Assembly (NCBI GenBank): GCA_947629395.1
Contig: CANRDQ010000026.1
Coordinates: 1-20,147, forward strand
Length of the DNA stretch: 20,147 nt
Reading direction: 5' to 3'
From: an uncultured Bacilli bacterium
Lineage (GTDB): Bacteria; Bacillota_I; Bacilli_A; RF39; UBA660
The notes beneath the pieces are model-generated. The model did not search any database and was not told where the DNA came from. It was given only the letters and a program-made list of their open reading frames with translations. Positions 1 to 6,887 of this stretch are shown here, piece after piece (position 1 is the stretch's first letter; the number at the start of each line of letters is the position of its first letter). Made by a program: the position numbers and the translations under genes.

Positions 1-9
1 CCTCCTTTC
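1..9 (-). promoter_or_regulatory. Ribosome binding site of a divergent gene left of the window
   Basis: Read on the minus strand, these bases are GAAAGGAGG, a near-perfect Shine-Dalgarno sequence. The start codon it would serve lies just beyond the left edge. A divergent minus-strand gene therefore probably begins immediately outside the window, sharing the intergenic space with the oxidoreductase gene. The product cannot be seen. Confidence 0.6.
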
Positions 10-107
10 GGAAGTGTATTTTATCATATTTTTTAAAGTCTTTTTTATTGATGTCTACTCTAAGGGGTGCAGTTCAAGAAATCTTAACCTTTTTTTTATT
101 GGTGTTT

Positions 108-118
108 TGTTATATAAT
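108..118 (+). promoter_or_regulatory. Probable promoter of the pyruvate:ferredoxin oxidoreductase gene
   Basis: A TG-T-TATATA/TATAAT run at 108-118 looks like an extended -10 element 37 bases upstream of the chosen start codon. No good -35 hexamer is present at 16-18 bases; the upstream stretch is a T-run. The position excludes the upstream in-frame ATG at 14 as a start, because it would precede the promoter. Confidence 0.45.
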
Positions 119-154
119 AGGATTAGGCAATTTATTGTAGGAAGGAAGATATAT

Positions 155-3100
155 ATGAAAAAAATAATGGATGGAAATGAAGCTTGTAGTTACGTTTCAT
201 ATAATTTTACAGAGGTAGCTGGGATATATCCTATAACTCCAGCTTCACCAATGGCAGAACTTACTGATAAATGGGCAGGGGAAGGTAAAGAAAATTATTT
301 TGGAGAACCTGTTCAAGTTGTAGAAATGGAAAGTGAAGCAGGAGCAGCTGGTATGGTACATGGTTCTTTACAAGCAGGATGTTTAACAACTACTTATACT
401 GCTAGTCAAGGACTATTATTAATGTTACCAAATATGTACAAGATAGCAGGAGAACAATTACCTTGTGTAATCCATGTTGCTGCTAGATCACTTGCAACTC
501 ACGCTTTATCAATATTTGGAGATCATCAAGATGTCTATTCAGCAAGAGGAACAGGATTTGCTATGCTTGCTACTTCATCAGTTCAACAAATTATGGATTT
601 AACTGCTGTAGCACATTTAGCAGCCTTAAAAGGAAAGGTACCATTTCTTCATTTCTTCGATGGTTTTAGAACTAGTCATGAACTATCTAAAGTAGATGTT
701 ATTGATACCGAAAAACTAAAAAAACTAATAGATGAAAAAGCCTTAGAGGAATTTAGAAACTTAGCCTTAAATCCTAATAAACCATTTACTAGAGGAACTG
801 CTCAAAATGAAGATATTTACTTTCAAGCTACTGAAGTAAGAAATCCATATTATGATAAACTTCCAGATATAGTTAACGACTATATGGAAGAAATTAATAA
901 AATAACTGGTAGAAATTATGCTCCATTTGAATATTATGGTAGCGATAAAGCCTCTAAAGTTATAGTAGCTATGGGTTCTGTGTGTGGAACTATTCGTGAT
1001 ACTATAGATTATTTAGTAAATGTCAAAAAACAAGATGTAGGTTTAGTAGAAGTACATTTATATCGTCCTTTCAGTACCAAATATTTCTTAAAAGCACTTC
1101 CTAAATCTGTTAAGAAAATAGCGGTACTTGATAGAACAAAAGAAGCAGGTTCCGTAGGAGAACCACTATATTTAGATGTTTTAAAAACAATAAAAGACGT
1201 AGAAAGTAAAATTAAAGTAGTAGGGGGAAGATACGGTCTTTCTTCAAAAAATACAACTCCTGCTATGATTAAAGCTGTATATGATATTATGAATGGTCAT
1301 GATATTAAAAATAATTTTACACTTGGAATAGAAGATGATGTTACTAATCTTTCTTTAACTTATGATAAAAACTTTACCTTACCAAATAATAATACAGAGT
1401 TTTTAGTTTATGGTTATGGAAGTGATGGAATGGTAAGTGCTTCTAAAGACCTAATGAAAATTACAGGAACTCATACTAGAGCCTATGTACAAGGTTATTT
1501 TAAATATGATTCTAAAAAATCTGGAGGAGTAACAATAGGACACTTAAGATTTGATAAAAATCCAATCCGTTCTCCTTATTATGTAGAAAAGCCATCATTA
1601 GTGGTTTGTACTCAAGATTCTTATCTAAATAAAATAAATATTTTAGAACATATCAAAAAGGGTGGTATATTCTTACTTAATACCTCTAAAGATGAAAAAG
1701 AACTATTTAATATAATGACTTTAAGAGAAAAAGAAATATTAAAGAAAAGAAATATAAAATTATATGTAGTAGATGCGAATAAGATAGCAAATGAAGTTGG
1801 CTTAAATGGAAAAATTAGTGCCATAATGGAAACTTTAATATTTAAATTAGGGCATATTATTGATTTTAACTTTGCTGTTAATGAAATAAAACAAGGAATT
1901 AAAGTTAGATTTGCTAATAAAGGTGGAGATGTAGCTGCTAAAAATATTGAGGCTATAGATAAAGCTATTGATTCTGTAAAACAAATAAAAGTTCCTAATG
2001 TTGAAATTGATGCAATAGATATTAAAAAGACTACTGATATTTTTGATGTAATTAGCGCTATGGAAGGGGATTCACTTCCTGTAAGCAGTTTTGTTCAAAA
2101 TCCTAATGGTATTTTTGAGGCAGCTTCTTCCCGTAAAGAGAAAAGAAATATCTCTGATCAAATTCCTTGCTACAACAGTGAAGCTTGTCTTTCTTGTAAT
2201 ATGTGTTCTCTTGTTTGTCCACACGCAGTAATTAGACCTTTCTTACTTAATAAAAATGAAGAAATGGATGCTCCTGAATCTTTAGGAGAAAAATTACTTG
2301 ATTTCAAATTTAAAGATGAAAAATATAAATATACTATTGGAGTTAGTGCTGCTGATTGTACAGGTTGTGGTTTATGTAGTGAAGTTTGTCCAGGTAAAAA
2401 AGGTGTTAAAGCCCTAACTATGAAAAATAAAGCAGAAGTTATGGCAAACTCAAATCTAGAAGAAGAAACTGATTACTTATTTAATGAAGTAACTGAAAAA
2501 GCACCAATGCCAATAACTACAGTTAAAGGTAGTCAATTTAAAACTCCAAAATTTGAGTTCAGTGGAGCTTGTGCAGGTTGTGGAGAAACACCATACCTAA
2601 AACTTTTAACACAACTATTTGGGGATAGATTAGTTATTGCGAATGCTACAGGTTGTTCTTCAATTTATGGTGCTAGTATACCTTCAACACCATATTCAGT
2701 ACCTTGGTCTAATTCTTTATTTGAAGATAATGCTGAATTCGGTTATGGAATGAAAATAGCTGATAATACCATAAAAAGAAGAATTGTTAATATCATAAAT
2801 AAAAATATTAGTTTAGTAAAAAATTCTGAAAAAGAAACATATAAAAATTATACTAAAGATATAAATACAGAAACAGCTGATGCTTTATATAATATTATTG
2901 ATGATACTAAAATACCAGAATTATTAAAATTAAAAGAATTTATTAAACCAAAATCTGTTTGGATGGTCGGTGGAGATGGTTGGGCTTATGATATAGGTTA
3001 CAACGGAATTGATCATGTTTTAGCTAGTTCTGATAATGTAAATATTTTAGTGCTTGATACTGAAGTATATTCTAATACAGGAGGTCAGGCTTCAAAATCA

Positions 3101-3601
3101 ACTCGTGTAGGAGCAGTGGCAAAATTTGCTTCTAAAGGAAAGAAACAAGCTAAGAAAGATTTGGCAAGTATGGCTCTTTCTTATCCACACGTTTATGTTG
3201 GAACTATCTCTTTAGGTGCCAATCCAGCCCAAGCTATTAAAGTTATGATGGAAGCTGAAAAATATGATGGACCATCAATTATAATTGCTTATGCTCCATG
3301 TATTGCTCAAGGAATAGTTGCTTCAATGAAAAATAGTATTAATGAAGAAAAAACAGCTACTAATGTTGGATATTTCCCTATATTCCACTATAATCCAGAA
3401 ACAAAAGAATTTAGTTTAGATTCAAAAGCTGATTTTGATAAATACTATGACTTTATGGGTGGAGAAGATAGATATCGTTCTCTAAAGAATATATCTAAAG
3501 ATTATAAAGAACTATTAGAAGAAAATAAAAATAATGCTATTAAAAGATATGAACATTATAAAAAGTTAAGTGAACAAGAAAACGAAGAAGATACTGATTA
3601 A
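155..3601 (+). CDS. nifJ: Pyruvate:ferredoxin (flavodoxin) oxidoreductase, single-chain type
   Basis: This enzyme oxidatively decarboxylates pyruvate to acetyl-CoA and CO2 and passes electrons to ferredoxin or flavodoxin in the cytoplasm of anaerobes. The 1148-residue product has the usual full length of the fused form. Domain I opens with YPITPASPMAE at about residue 25. A two-cluster ferredoxin insert has CxxCxxCxxxCP at C678-C688 and again at C735-C745. The proximal-cluster cysteines are C806, C809, C834 and C1049. The thiamine diphosphate site is GDGWAYDIGYNG around residue 940, followed by the typical YSNTGGQASKST stretch. The start at 155 is chosen because AGGAAGG lies 9-10 bases upstream and the family's N-terminus begins here; an in-frame extension to 14 is non-homologous and hydrophobic. 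The gene stands alone with its own terminator. No residue essential to the family looks missing. Confidence 0.97.
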   Translation: MKKIMDGNEACSYVSYNFTEVAGIYPITPASPMAELTDKWAGEGKENYFGEPVQVVEMESEAGAAGMVHGSLQAGCLTTTYTASQGLLLMLPNMYKIAGEQLPCVIHVAARSLATHALSIFGDHQDVYSARGTGFAMLATSSVQQIMDLTAVAHLAALKGKVPFLHFFDGFRTSHELSKVDVIDTEKLKKLIDEKALEEFRNLALNPNKPFTRGTAQNEDIYFQATEVRNPYYDKLPDIVNDYMEEINKITGRNYAPFEYYGSDKASKVIVAMGSVCGTIRDTIDYLVNVKKQDVGLVEVHLYRPFSTKYFLKALPKSVKKIAVLDRTKEAGSVGEPLYLDVLKTIKDVESKIKVVGGRYGLSSKNTTPAMIKAVYDIMNGHDIKNNFTLGIEDDVTNLSLTYDKNFTLPNNNTEFLVYGYGSDGMVSASKDLMKITGTHTRAYVQGYFKYDSKKSGGVTIGHLRFDKNPIRSPYYVEKPSLVVCTQDSYLNKINILEHIKKGGIFLLNTSKDEKELFNIMTLREKEILKKRNIKLYVVDANKIANEVGLNGKISAIMETLIFKLGHIIDFNFAVNEIKQGIKVRFANKGGDVAAKNIEAIDKAIDSVKQIKVPNVEIDAIDIKKTTDIFDVISAMEGDSLPVSSFVQNPNGIFEAASSRKEKRNISDQIPCYNSEACLSCNMCSLVCPHAVIRPFLLNKNEEMDAPESLGEKLLDFKFKDEKYKYTIGVSAADCTGCGLCSEVCPGKKGVKALTMKNKAEVMANSNLEEETDYLFNEVTEKAPMPITTVKGSQFKTPKFEFSGACAGCGETPYLKLLTQLFGDRLVIANATGCSSIYGASIPSTPYSVPWSNSLFEDNAEFGYGMKIADNTIKRRIVNIINKNISLVKNSEKETYKNYTKDINTETADALYNIIDDTKIPELLKLKEFIKPKSVWMVGGDGWAYDIGYNGIDHVLASSDNVNILVLDTEVYSNTGGQASKSTRVGAVAKFASKGKKQAKKDLASMALSYPHVYVGTISLGANPAQAIKVMMEAEKYDGPSIIIAYAPCIAQGIVASMKNSINEEKTATNVGYFPIFHYNPETKEFSLDSKADFDKYYDFMGGEDRYRSLKNISKDYKELLEENKNNAIKRYEHYKKLSEQENEEDTD

Positions 3602-3626
3602 AAATATCTTAAAAATATTCTTAATA

Positions 3627-3661
3627 AAAAACACATACTGTAAAAATAAGTATGTGTTTTT
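3627..3661 (+). terminator. Intrinsic terminator after nifJ
   Basis: A perfect 13-bp stem (3627-3639 with 3649-3661, sequence AAAAACACATACT and its complement) ends in a U-run. It lies 25 bases after the nifJ stop. The A-rich foot of the stem would also give a weak terminator on the opposite strand. Confidence 0.9.
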
Positions 3662-3728
3662 AGTTTGCATTAATGTCTTTAAAAGTTAATAATTGTCAAC
3701 TATTTAATTATAAATATCTTTAAAAGTA

Positions 3729-3756
3729 TTTACTTTTTTTTTAATTGTGTTATATT
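3729..3756 (+). promoter_or_regulatory. Possible weak promoter upstream of the small-RNA pair
   Basis: TTTACT at 3729-3734, a 16-base gap and TATATT at 3751-3756 preceded by TGT form a passable promoter. It is followed by an imperfect dyad around 3770-3790, just upstream of the stronger promoter at 3798. The two might act in tandem, or the dyad could bind a regulator. AT-richness makes chance resemblance likely. Confidence 0.25.
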
Positions 3757-3797
3757 TAACTATAGATGAAGGAACAAATTGTTTCATTCTCAGTTCA

Positions 3798-3826
3798 TTG
3801 ACCTTTTTTTGAATTTGTTATATAAT
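3798..3826 (+). promoter_or_regulatory. Strong promoter of the plus-strand small RNA
   Basis: TTGACC at 3798-3803, a 17-base spacer and a perfect TATAAT at 3821-3826. Transcription should begin near 3833. No credible reading frame with a ribosome site follows before the terminator at 3932-3969, so the product is probably a non-coding RNA. Confidence 0.8.
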
Positions 3827-3832
3827 AATGAC

Positions 3833-3969
3833 ATTTCTTGAAAAGAATGTATTTATTTTATGTTTCCTCATAAAATAAAAGAGAGATACAATCTAATTTT
3901 CGTCGTTAGGTGTGTCTCCGCATAATGGGTTAGCACCTTAAACTTCGTTACGAAGTTAGGTGCTTTTTT
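3833..3969 (+). ncRNA. Predicted antisense RNA (candidate type I antitoxin RNA)
   Basis: This predicted transcript of about 137 nt runs from the consensus promoter at 3798 to a strong terminator. It begins with a small hairpin (CATTTCTT with AAGAATG). A second, perfect 11-bp hairpin follows at about 3850-3878 (TTTATTTTATG with CATAAAATAAA). A single-stranded part contains GTTAGGTGTGTCTCCGC at 3905-3921. A bulged terminator stem closes the transcript. It converges on the minus-strand transcript encoding the 23-residue hydrophobic peptide and would overlap the 3' part of that mRNA. By analogy with Fst-, TxpA/RatA- and BsrG/SR4-type systems it may act as an antisense regulator. Promoter, terminator and convergence are seen; the role is inferred. 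Confidence 0.6.
3932..3969 (+). terminator. Terminator of the plus-strand small RNA
   Basis: AGCACCT (3932-3938) pairs with AGGTGCT (3958-3964), and AACTTCG (3941-3947) pairs with CGAAGTT (3951-3957), with a two-base bulge and a TTA loop, followed by six T residues. No U-run follows on the minus strand, so it is not an obvious terminator for the convergent transcript. Confidence 0.9.
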
Positions 3970-3984
3970 GCTTTTAAGCCTCTA

Positions 3985-4056
3985 TTATTTTTTAACGGCT
4001 ATTATCATAAGTAGTATAACTACCAAGATAACAGCCGCAACTACTAAATATTCCAT
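3985..4056 (-). CDS. Small hydrophobic peptide, candidate type I toxin (23 residues)
   Basis: The frame encodes 23 residues: M-E-Y, then one continuous hydrophobic run (LVVAAVILVVILLMIIAV) ending in K-K-stop. This is the usual look of a membrane-acting type I toxin: a single transmembrane segment with a positively charged tail. A weak ribosome site AAAGG sits 9 bases before the ATG, and a TAA directly precedes the ATG in frame, so no longer version exists. It lies in a minus-strand transcript probably starting near 4153, and that transcript converges on a well-formed plus-strand small RNA at 3833-3969. I do not recognise the peptide as a named family member; Fst, Hol-Tox, TxpA and BsrG differ in sequence as far as I can recall. 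An alternative is that the frame is a chance hydrophobic reading of an RNA element. Confidence 0.55.
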   Translation of the reverse strand: MEYLVVAAVILVVILLMIIAVKK

Positions 4057-4096
4057 TTATGAATACCTTTGAAGTTAAAAATATATAGTGCGGCAT
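3992..4096 (-). CDS. Overlapping leader frame (34 codons), possible Mok-like translational coupler
   Basis: The best ribosome site of this transcript, AGGAGG (minus strand of 4105-4110), lies 8 bases before an ATG at 4096. That ATG opens a different frame from the 23-residue toxin candidate. The frame runs through the toxin start and almost to the toxin end. Its predicted peptide (starting MPHYIFLTSK) is unremarkable and matches nothing I know. In hok/sok, translation of the overlapping mok frame drives translation of hok; the same arrangement is possible here. The frame and its ribosome site are seen; the coupling is inferred, and the peptide itself may be meaningless. Confidence 0.35.
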   Translation of the reverse strand: MPHYIFLTSKVFINGIFSSCGCYLGSYTTYDNSR

Positions 4097-4134
4097 AGGC
4101 ATCACCTCCTTAACTATATATTTGAAATATATAG
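4079..4134 (-). promoter_or_regulatory. Alternative RNA stems enclosing the ribosome site of the toxin-like mRNA
   Basis: Three segments of the minus-strand RNA compete. Segment 4134-4125 (CTATATATTT) pairs with 4123-4114 (AAATATATAG). The second segment, extended to AAATATATAGT (4123-4113), also pairs perfectly over 11 bp with ACTATATATTT (4089-4079). The second option closes a loop that holds AGGAGG and the ATG at 4096. This looks like a two-state structure controlling access to the ribosome site. Confidence 0.5.
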
Positions 4135-4159
4135 CGGAGATGTGCACCTAACTATTAAG

Positions 4160-4165
4160 ATTATA
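4160..4165 (-). promoter_or_regulatory. -10 element of the toxin-like transcript
   Basis: Minus-strand TATAAT at 4165-4160 would start transcription near 4153, at the repeat AGTTAGGTGC. No good -35 element is visible at 16-18 bases, so the promoter may be weak or activator-dependent. The transcript's 3' end is uncertain; the hairpin at about 3850-3878 followed by a U-rich stretch is a candidate. Confidence 0.45.
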
Positions 4166-4310
4166 TCTCTTTGTTAAGAATAGCATATACATATAAATAA
4201 AGCAATTATTTTTGATAGTTTATTATATAAATATATTTTATCAAATATATTTTTTTATTATCATTTTATATTATTAAACAAATTTCATTTTAAACATGAA
4301 AATATATAAA

Positions 4311-4350
4311 TAAAACAAAAAGAGACTGCACCCCCTGAGGGCAGTCTCCA
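4311..4350 (-). terminator. Terminator of the minus-strand small RNA
   Basis: GAGACTGC and GCAGTCTC form an 8-bp stem, with a loop that can add a short C-G helix. On the minus strand it is followed by TTTTTGTTTTA. There is no comparable U-run on the plus strand. Confidence 0.85.
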
Positions 4351-4416
4351 AAAAAGAATAAAAAGGGGTTGGCTAGTGTGATACTAGCGACCAATTCGCC
4401 TAATACCGAATTGGTG
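4311..4416 (-). ncRNA. Predicted ~100-nt structured small RNA, three hairpins
   Basis: A consensus minus-strand promoter (TTGACA 4451-4446, 17 bases, TATTAT 4428-4423) would start transcription near 4416, exactly at a 9-bp hairpin (4407-4415 with 4390-4398). A 6-bp hairpin follows (4383-4388 with 4372-4377). Next comes an unpaired C/U-rich linker containing CAACCCCUUUUU, and then an 8-bp GC-rich terminator hairpin (4341-4348 with 4322-4329) with a U-run. No reading frame with a ribosome site is present. The C-rich linker could pair with AAGGGG-type ribosome sites, as C-rich loops of Firmicute small RNAs do; that role is inferred. It is divergent from recG. I do not recognise it as 6S, tmRNA, SRP RNA or a riboswitch. 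Confidence 0.65.
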
Positions 4417-4422
4417 ATTTAT

Positions 4423-4451
4423 ATAATAAAGGCAAAAGGCCAATTTGTCAA
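4423..4451 (-). promoter_or_regulatory. Promoter of the minus-strand small RNA
   Basis: Perfect -35 TTGACA (minus strand of 4446-4451), 17-base spacer and -10 TATTAT (minus strand of 4423-4428). It is among the best promoters in the window. Confidence 0.8.
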
Positions 4452-4540
4452 TAAAAAAATGAAAAAAAGTTAAAATTTTTTAAAAAACACCAATATAATA
4501 CAAATTAAACTATTTTATTCTTTTTAAAATAAAGAATTTA

Positions 4541-4549
4541 TGTTATAAT
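4541..4549 (+). promoter_or_regulatory. Extended -10 promoter of recG
   Basis: TGTTATAAT at 4541-4549 is a perfect extended -10 element (TG-T-TATAAT). The expected start near 4556 leaves a leader of only about 15 bases before the GTG at 4571 and makes the in-frame ATG at 4550 untranslatable. No clear -35 is present. Confidence 0.7.
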
Positions 4550-4570
4550 ATGCAAGAAGGAGTGATGGAA

Positions 4571-6565
4571 GTGGCAGAATTAAGTGAAGTAAAAGGCATA
4601 GGACCGAAATCACTAATGTTATTAAATAAGTTAAATATACATAATATTGAAGATTTAGTAACTTATTATCCTTTTCGTTATGAAACTTATGAAAGAGCAA
4701 ATCTTGCTGAAGTAGGGCAAGATGAACATATAGTAATAGATGGTAGAATCGAAAGTAGTCCCATTTTAATGCGTTTTAAAGCCGGACTTAATAAAATGAA
4801 TTTCAGACTGGTAACTCAATCAGGTGTAGTAGGTGTTTCTATATTTAATAGAGCCTTTTTAAAAAGTAAATTAACAGTAGGATCCAAAATTACAGTAATT
4901 GGTAAATTTGATAAACAAAAGAATGTTATTACTGCCGCAGATATCAAAATGGAACCACTTTCTAATACTGCTAAAATAGAGGCTGTATATCATTTAACTA
5001 ATGGACTAACAAATAAAAATATCTCAACTTATATAAATTTAGCTTTAATGTTTTATGGAAATGATATTATAGATTATATTCCTAGTAAATATGTAGAAAA
5101 ATATAAATTTTTAAATAAGAAGACATCTTTAAATATAGTTCATAATCCACCTAGTTATGAAAAACTTCAAGAAGTAATAAAAAGATTAAAATATGAAGAG
5201 TTATTTTCTTTTATGTTTAAAATCAATTATTTAAAAAGAGAAAATAAGAAATCTAATAAAGGATTAAGTCAAAATATAGATAGAGATAAAATAAATAAAT
5301 TTATAAAAACACTTCCTTTTGAATTAACAAATGATCAAAAGAAAGTTATAGATGAAATATTAAAAGATTTAGAATCTCCTTCTCGTATGAATAGATTATT
5401 ACAAGGAGATGTAGGTAGTGGAAAAACAATTGTTTCTTTCATTGCTATGTATGCTAGTGTCCTAAGTGGTTATCAAAGTGCTTTAATGGCACCTACTGAA
5501 ATATTAGCGGTACAACATTATGAAAATTTAAAACAATTATTTAAAGATGTAGATATAAATATAGAACTTTTAACAGGATCACTTACTAAAGCTGCAAAAA
5601 ACAATATTTATAAAGATTTAGAGAGTGGTAAAATAAATATTATTGTTGGAACTCATGCTTTAATTCAAGAAGAAGTTAAATACAATAATTTAGGTTTAGT
5701 TGTAACAGATGAACAACATCGTTTTGGTGTTAATCAAAGAGAAAACTTACAAAATAAAGGTTATAAGCCTGATATCTTATATATGAGTGCAACTCCTATT
5801 CCTAGAACTTATGCCTTAGCTATTTATGGTGATATGGATATGTCCATATTAAAAGAAAAACCTAAAGGTAGACAAGAAATAAAAACTTATGTAAAAACTA
5901 ATAAAGAAATAAAAGATGTTTTAGGAATGATGTTAGAAGAGTTAAAAGCAGGACATCAAATATATGTAATTGCTCCTTTGATTGAAGAAAGTGAAAAGAG
6001 CGATTTAACTGATGTTAATAAATTGAAAGATCAAATGAAATTAGCTTTTAAAGATTACTTTAAAATAGATATTATTCATGGTAAGATGGCATCACAAGCT
6101 AAAGATTTAATTATGAAGGAATTTGCTCAAGGTAAAATTCATATCCTAATATCTACAACTGTAATAGAAGTAGGAGTAGATGTTAGTAATGCTACTATGA
6201 TGGTAATATTTGATGCTAATCGTTTTGGACTTTCTACACTTCACCAACTTCGCGGTCGTGTTGGGCGTGGTAGTGAGGCATCTAAATGTGTATTAATTAG
6301 TGATGTAGACACAAAAAGACTTGAAGTAATGGAAAAGACTAATGATGGTTTTGAAATTAGTGAAGAAGACTTTAAATTACGCGGACACGGAGACATTTTT
6401 GGAACTAAACAAAGTGGAGATATGGCTTTTAAAATAGCTAATCTTAGAGATGATTATAAGATTTTATTACAAGCTAAAGAAGATAGTGAAGAATATTTAA
6501 AAGATAAAGAAACAGAAGAAGAATTATTAAAGAAAAAATTAATTGAGTCAATAAAAAGTGCATAG
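4571..6565 (+). CDS. recG: ATP-dependent DNA helicase RecG
   Basis: RecG is a double-stranded DNA translocase that remodels stalled replication forks and branch-migrates Holliday junctions. From the GTG start the product has 664 residues, normal for the family. The N-terminus has the family's helix-hairpin motif (ELSEVKGIGPKSLMLLNKL) and a wedge/OB region at about 50-145. The motor follows: Walker A GDVGSGKT at 279-286, motif II DEQH at 380-383, SATPIPRT at 406-413, then a second RecA-like lobe with RGRVGRG and the C-terminal TRG region. The GTG at 4571 lies 8 bases after AAGGAG. The in-frame ATG at 4550 overlaps the end of the -10 box, and the ATG at 4565 is only 2 bases from the ribosome site. 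The gene stands between two small-RNA transcription units. Confidence 0.95.
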   Translation: MAELSEVKGIGPKSLMLLNKLNIHNIEDLVTYYPFRYETYERANLAEVGQDEHIVIDGRIESSPILMRFKAGLNKMNFRLVTQSGVVGVSIFNRAFLKSKLTVGSKITVIGKFDKQKNVITAADIKMEPLSNTAKIEAVYHLTNGLTNKNISTYINLALMFYGNDIIDYIPSKYVEKYKFLNKKTSLNIVHNPPSYEKLQEVIKRLKYEELFSFMFKINYLKRENKKSNKGLSQNIDRDKINKFIKTLPFELTNDQKKVIDEILKDLESPSRMNRLLQGDVGSGKTIVSFIAMYASVLSGYQSALMAPTEILAVQHYENLKQLFKDVDINIELLTGSLTKAAKNNIYKDLESGKINIIVGTHALIQEEVKYNNLGLVVTDEQHRFGVNQRENLQNKGYKPDILYMSATPIPRTYALAIYGDMDMSILKEKPKGRQEIKTYVKTNKEIKDVLGMMLEELKAGHQIYVIAPLIEESEKSDLTDVNKLKDQMKLAFKDYFKIDIIHGKMASQAKDLIMKEFAQGKIHILISTTVIEVGVDVSNATMMVIFDANRFGLSTLHQLRGRVGRGSEASKCVLISDVDTKRLEVMEKTNDGFEISEEDFKLRGHGDIFGTKQSGDMAFKIANLRDDYKILLQAKEDSEEYLKDKETEEELLKKKLIESIKSA

Positions 6566-6600
6566 TTAACTGTAAAGTTAAATAAATTTTAATAATGTAA

Positions 6601-6629
6601 TTGACTTTTTGGTAAATATAAATTATGAT
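6601..6629 (+). promoter_or_regulatory. Promoter of the small RNA downstream of recG
   Basis: TTGACT at 6601-6606, 17 bases, TATGAT at 6624-6629. It starts 36 bases after the recG stop and points away from it. Confidence 0.75.
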
Positions 6630-6635
6630 TAAGAT

Positions 6636-6731
6636 GCGTGATAGATATCACGCCGATTATATCTCACTATATTGTGAGATTATATTCAACCGAACCCCCT
6701 GAAGGAGCCAATTTGGCTCCGCTTTTTTTTT
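6636..6731 (+). ncRNA. Predicted ~95-nt structured small RNA, three hairpins
   Basis: The predicted transcript starts exactly at a 7-bp hairpin (GCGTGAT 6636-6642 with ATCACGC 6647-6653). A second 7-bp hairpin follows (ATCTCAC 6661-6667 with GTGAGAT 6674-6680). An unpaired linker contains CAACCGAACCCCCUGAAGG. The transcript ends at a GC-rich terminator (GGAGCCA 6704-6710 with TGGCTCC 6714-6720) and a long U-run. No reading frame is evident. The order hairpin, hairpin, C-rich linker, terminator is the same as in the minus-strand small RNA at 4311-4416 on the other side of recG, although the stem sequences differ. A regulatory RNA using the C-rich linker to block ribosome sites is the simplest inference. 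It might also serve as the terminator of recG. Confidence 0.65.
6704..6731 (+). terminator. Terminator of the small RNA and backup for recG
   Basis: A 7-bp stem of GGAGCCA and TGGCTCC with an ATT loop, then GC and nine or more T residues. The remaining 150 bases up to the Fic gene are AT-rich and hold only a weak promoter-like TG-A-TACAAT near 6842-6851. Confidence 0.9.
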
Positions 6732-6887
6732 ATAAGTATTTTAAAATGTTTATGGTAATTTTAGTCTCCAAAATAGAAAAATAATATCAAGCAAAATAAA
6801 AAAAGAATTAATAAATAAACACTATGTACAAATAATATTTCATGATACAATATTAATTAGATAAATAGAACTTTTAGGAGGTCAAAA

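Larger units (their letters stand above)
3905..4153. repeat. Inverted repeat pair linking both ends of the toxin-like transcript
   Basis: The plus strand carries GTTAGGTGTGTCTCCGC at 3905-3921 and AGTTAGGTGC at 3954-3963. The minus strand carries AGTTAGGTGC at 4153-4144, followed by ACATCTCCGC (4143-4134). In the minus-strand mRNA the 5' copy can therefore pair with either downstream segment: 10 bp with 3963-3954, or 8 plus 7 bp with 3921-3905. Such 5'-3' pairing is known to silence several type I toxin mRNAs. Confidence 0.6.

Noticed and set aside
14..154. In-frame N-terminal extension of the oxidoreductase to an ATG at 14
   Set aside because: No ribosome site, it would span the likely promoter, and the added residues are unlike the family's N-terminus.
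1621..1824. Minus-strand open frame inside the oxidoreductase gene
   Set aside because: Shadow of a strong coding sequence; no ribosome site and a composition that simply mirrors the plus-strand codons.
3765..3800. 11-codon leader-like frame before the plus-strand small RNA promoter
   Set aside because: No ribosome site; it ends at the -35 box of the stronger promoter.
3662..4543. CRISPR array or riboswitch in the large gene-free region
   Set aside because: No regularly spaced repeats. The structured parts are better explained as separate promoter-terminator units, and none resembles a riboswitch known to me or precedes a gene directly.
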